Source: Bacteroidaceae bacterium
GTDB lineage: Bacteria; Bacteroidota; Bacteroidia; Bacteroidales; Bacteroidaceae
Assembly (NCBI GenBank): GCA_900768625.1
Contig: CAAGDO010000079.1
Coordinates: forward strand, 1-7,309
Reading direction: 5' to 3'
DNA: 7,309 bases
Below the pieces are notes generated by a model, which worked only from the letters and a program-made list of their open reading frames with translations, searched no databases and was not told the origin of the DNA. This document shows positions 5,207 through 7,309 of this stretch, in pieces. The translations under genes and the position numbers were made by a program. Every line of letters starts with the position of its first letter. Position 1 is the stretch's first letter.

Positions 5207-7150
5207 GTTGTCGCAGGCACCAACCACGCCGCTGATACGACAGGAAGACCGACAATACCAGGCGGTGCTGTACCAGCTACCACCGCGGCTCACATGGTAA
5301 TTGTAAGACCCTCCCGAAGGCTTTTTAGATTTCGTACTAGCAGATGAACTGTAAGTTCCTTTCCAATCAGGACACCACTCACTAACATTACCCAGCATAT
5401 CATAAAGACCCAATTCATTAGGACTTTTTGTACCTACGGGGTGCGTCCTTCCGCCACTATTGCCACTATACCAAGCCACATCAGAAAGATTTTTGCTTCC
5501 GCTGTATTTGTAGCCACGACTGCGATTGCCGCCTCGGGCTGCATATTCCCATTCCGCTTCTGTGGGAAGACGGAATTTTCTGCCCGTCAGATTATTCAAG
5601 CGGGAGATAAAAGTCTGGCAATCATCCCAACTCACTAGCTCCACGGGCAGGTTATTGCCCTTGAAGCGAGAAGGATTATTACCCATCACCGCTTGCCAAA
5701 GCGCTTGCGTGACCTCGTATTTGCAAAGATAGAAGCTGCTGAGCGTTACGCTGTGCGTGGGCTTTTCATCATCATATTTTACACCGTGTGTGGGCTTTTT
5801 ATCATCATATGCATCACTGCCTTGCTCACTGGTAGCTCCCATCGTAAAGGTGCCGCCTTCTACTTTGACCATATTAGACAAAAGACCATCTATCTCTGTT
5901 TTTTGCTGTGGAGTCAGATTCGCATCCAATTTGACTTCATTTGGCGTAGGCTCAGGTGTATCAACATTCATATTTTGCCGTAAATACGCATAAACGCCCC
6001 ACCCTACCAAAAGAGTCACAACACCACAAGTCACACCCATCCACAGTTTATTGCGTCCACCCACGCTTTTGGGGACGCTTACCGAGGAAGGCTTCTTCAA
6101 CGGCTTCACTTCCGTTGCTTTCGTCTCACGCTTCTTCAAGATAGTCTTATCTGAATCATCCTGCTGCGAAGAGGCCGCATGGGCAGAGGAAGCTGATTGC
6201 GTAGCGCCTTTCTTAGTCGCACTACACTCTGAAGCCGAAGACTTCAAGAGATCCCTCAAAAAACCCCTCACCTCTGCCACACTCTTCGGGCGATGATTGA
6301 TGCCTTGCGACATCAGCCATTTGATGAGTAGGATGGTTGGAGCGCTCACTGAGGGCATATGCTCTTCGAAGAGATTGGCATTGTCGATGATTTCGGAATA
6401 ATCGGGCGGATTCTGGTTGGTAAGCAGATTGTAGAGCGTGCCACCTAGGGCATAGAGGTCCGTCCAGGGGCCGAACTTCTCCAACTTGCCGTTGAGCTGT
6501 TCGGCGGGAGCATAACCTTGGGTATAGGCCACAACGGAACTGGTCGAGAGGCTTTGCCCTTCGACACTATGGAACTGCTTGCTCGCTCCAAAGTCTATCA
6601 GCACAACCTTTCCTTGGTCATCCACCATCATATTGGCAGGATTCAAGTCAAGATGCCAGATTCCCTCAGCGTGCACCGTTTCAAGGGCATCAAGGAGTTG
6701 CGGCAGAATTTTTTGCATCACTTCCGCCTCGGAAAAAGGCCTATGCTGCTGCTTGAGTTTACTGCGCAGACTCTGTCCAGCGATAAAATCCATCACATAA
6801 TAGGTGGTGCCGTTCTCGTCGAACAGATCGCGCACCTTGACGATATTCGGATGCTGCAACGCACGAAGACGCTTAGCCTCCTTGCGCATCTTTTCGCGAT
6901 GAGCCTCAAATTCCTTTTGCTTCGTCACCAGACTGATGACCACATCGTTCGAGCCGTCACCACGTCCGCACATACTGGCAAGAAAGAACTCCTTGATGGC
7001 TACCTGTTCGTCAAACTGCACATCACGAGCCAAATAGGTATTTCCAAATCCACCCGCAGCCAGAAAGCGCTCCACACGATAGCGACCATGATAAAGCATG
7101 GTGCCTACGGGAAGCGTTCCTTCGCGAGGGGGTGTGTTAGGAGCATTCAT
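5174..7150 (-). CDS. Transmembrane Ser/Thr kinase fused to a hypervariable periplasmic FGE-like domain; probable DGR target
   Basis: 658 residues. The cytoplasmic Hanks-type kinase (about 24-300) has a glycine loop AAGGFGNTY (31-39), Lys53 in VAIKE, catalytic loop HLDLNPAN (166-173; base Asp168, Asn173), DFG (186-188) and GYAPAEQ (212-218). The usual catalytic-loop lysine is Asn170, so activity may be altered. A Ser/Lys-rich linker (301-367) includes DKTILKKR (334-341). One membrane helix spans about 369-390. The periplasmic FGE-like domain (427-656) matches the two stand-alone proteins downstream, ending in GGSW...CR...GLRLALSQL. The first FGE catalytic Cys position is Ser628; Cys633 remains. 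Variable positions lie in 618-648. An 11-residue tandem duplication (448-469) is unique to this copy. It is first in the transcription order, 123 bp before the next gene, and has the only recognisable promoter. Likely job: a receptor kinase sensing a diversified set of ligands (inferred). Confidence 0.92.
   Translation of the reverse strand: MNAPNTPPREGTLPVGTMLYHGRYRVERFLAAGGFGNTYLARDVQFDEQVAIKEFFLASMCGRGDGSNDVVISLVTKQKEFEAHREKMRKEAKRLRALQHPNIVKVRDLFDENGTTYYVMDFIAGQSLRSKLKQQHRPFSEAEVMQKILPQLLDALETVHAEGIWHLDLNPANMMVDDQGKVVLIDFGASKQFHSVEGQSLSTSSVVAYTQGYAPAEQLNGKLEKFGPWTDLYALGGTLYNLLTNQNPPDYSEIIDNANLFEEHMPSVSAPTILLIKWLMSQGINHRPKSVAEVRGFLRDLLKSSASECSATKKGATQSASSAHAASSQQDDSDKTILKKRETKATEVKPLKKPSSVSVPKSVGGRNKLWMGVTCGVVTLLVGWGVYAYLRQNMNVDTPEPTPNEVKLDANLTPQQKTEIDGLLSNMVKVEGGTFTMGATSEQGSDAYDDKKPTHGVKYDDEKPTHSVTLSSFYLCKYEVTQALWQAVMGNNPSRFKGNNLPVELVSWDDCQTFISRLNNLTGRKFRLPTEAEWEYAARGGNRSRGYKYSGSKNLSDVAWYSGNSGGRTHPVGTKSPNELGLYDMLGNVSEWCPDWKGTYSSSASTKSKKPSGGSYNYHVSRGGSWYSTAWYCRSSCRISGVVGACDNFGLRLALSQL
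5207..5299 (-). other. Variable region (VR) of the kinase-FGE gene
   Basis: Codons for residues 618-648. It is one codon shorter than the other two VRs between the CRSS-R segment and GLRLA, and has two extra codons (Tyr-Asn, 616-617) just upstream. Variable codons include TAC, AGC, TAC, ACC, GCC, TAT, TGT, ATC, AGC, GGC, GGT, GCC, TGC, GAC and AAC. Almost all end in C or T. The indels suggest either a distinct template repeat or drift after conversion. Confidence 0.7.
5744..5809 (-). repeat. 33-bp in-frame tandem duplication in the kinase-FGE gene
   Basis: Two adjacent 33-bp units encode YDDKKPTHGVK (448-458) and YDDEKPTHSVT (459-469). The stand-alone paralogues have a single unit (YNDEKPTHSVT and WGDEKPTHSVT). 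The duplication lengthens a loop near the start of the FGE-like domain without breaking the frame. Confidence 0.85.
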
Positions 7151-7173
7151 TTAAATTGTTATTTATTAAAGAA

Positions 7174-7205
7174 CAAAGATAGACAAAACTTTGAAGTCGT
7201 CTGAA
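7174..7205 (-). promoter_or_regulatory. Bacteroidota-type promoter of the kinase-FGE gene
   Basis: Read on the minus strand, TATCTTTG (7181-7174) is an exact match to the Bacteroidota -7 consensus TAnnTTTG. It lies 23 bp before the ATG at 7150. A partial -33 element, TTC (consensus TTG) at 7205-7203, lies 21 bp upstream, within the usual spacing. The predicted transcript start is about 15-18 nt before the ATG, giving a short AT-rich leader with no Shine-Dalgarno sequence, which is usual in this phylum. It is the only such box found in the intergenic sequence ahead of any of the five genes. Confidence 0.6.
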
Positions 7206-7265
7206 CTTTTATGAAATTCAAGATTTGCCTTTATTTTTGAGTCGTTTTTGGGCCTTGAAGAGGGA

Positions 7266-7281
7266 GTGTAGCGAGCTACAC
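7266..7281. repeat. Short hairpin upstream of the operon promoter
   Basis: GTGTAG-CGAG-CTACAC, a perfect 6-bp inverted repeat (7 bp if the loop is taken as GA). It has the same general style as the palindromes in 905-1355. No T run follows on either strand, so it is not a clear terminator. The rest of 7206-7309 shows no gene. Confidence 0.5.
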
Positions 7282-7309
7282 GACCGATGAAAGGGCAAAA
7301 AACGGCCAA

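Noticed and set aside
3789..5730. TATCTTTG boxes on the minus strand inside all three FGE-like genes
   Set aside because: They are part of the conserved YLCKYEV coding sequence (Tyr-Leu-Cys-Lys region), so protein conservation explains them.

Overview
The window looks like an accessory region of a Bacteroidota chromosome, probably order Bacteroidales and possibly Prevotella-like. The evidence is a TAnnTTTG-type promoter box (TATCTTTG) before the first gene, no clear Shine-Dalgarno sequences, and the style of the kinase, FGE-like and caspase-like families. All five genes I can support lie on the minus strand, so transcription runs from right to left.

In transcription order the genes are: (1) 7150-5174, a transmembrane Ser/Thr kinase whose periplasmic half is an FGE-sulfatase (SUMF1/C-type-lectin-fold) domain; (2) 5050-4217 and (3) 4075-3245, two near-paralogous exported or membrane-anchored FGE-like proteins that match the kinase ectodomain; (4) 3014-1356, a second transmembrane Ser/Thr kinase whose periplasmic half is MORN-like repeats; (5) 904-140, a secreted caspase-like (peptidase C14) protein with an intact His/Cys dyad. 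Only the first gene has a recognisable promoter. The other gaps (about 120-450 bp) hold repeated stem-loops and palindromes.

The central observation is in the last ~35 codons of the three FGE-like genes. The final 9-10 codons and the framework residues are nearly identical. About 16 interspersed codons differ almost only at codon positions 1 and 2 and keep a C or T in position 3, as expected if each descended from AAC or AAT. This is the adenine-directed mutagenesis footprint of a diversity-generating retroelement (DGR), and the FGE/C-type-lectin fold is a known DGR target. No reverse transcriptase, accessory gene or template repeat is visible, so they would have to lie outside the window or act in trans.

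My inference is a diversified recognition system. A hypervariable periplasmic ligand-binding domain sits on a receptor kinase, two related variable proteins act beside it, and a second kinase and a periplasmic caspase-like protease act as partners or effectors. The sequence supports domain identities and the hypermutation pattern well. The joint function is a hypothesis.

Non-coding stretches: 1-139 and 905-1355 are rich in short perfect palindromes and share a 16-bp direct repeat. 3015-3244, 4076-4216 and 5051-5173 carry copies of a post-gene stem-loop element. 7151-7309 holds the promoter of the first gene and one more hairpin.
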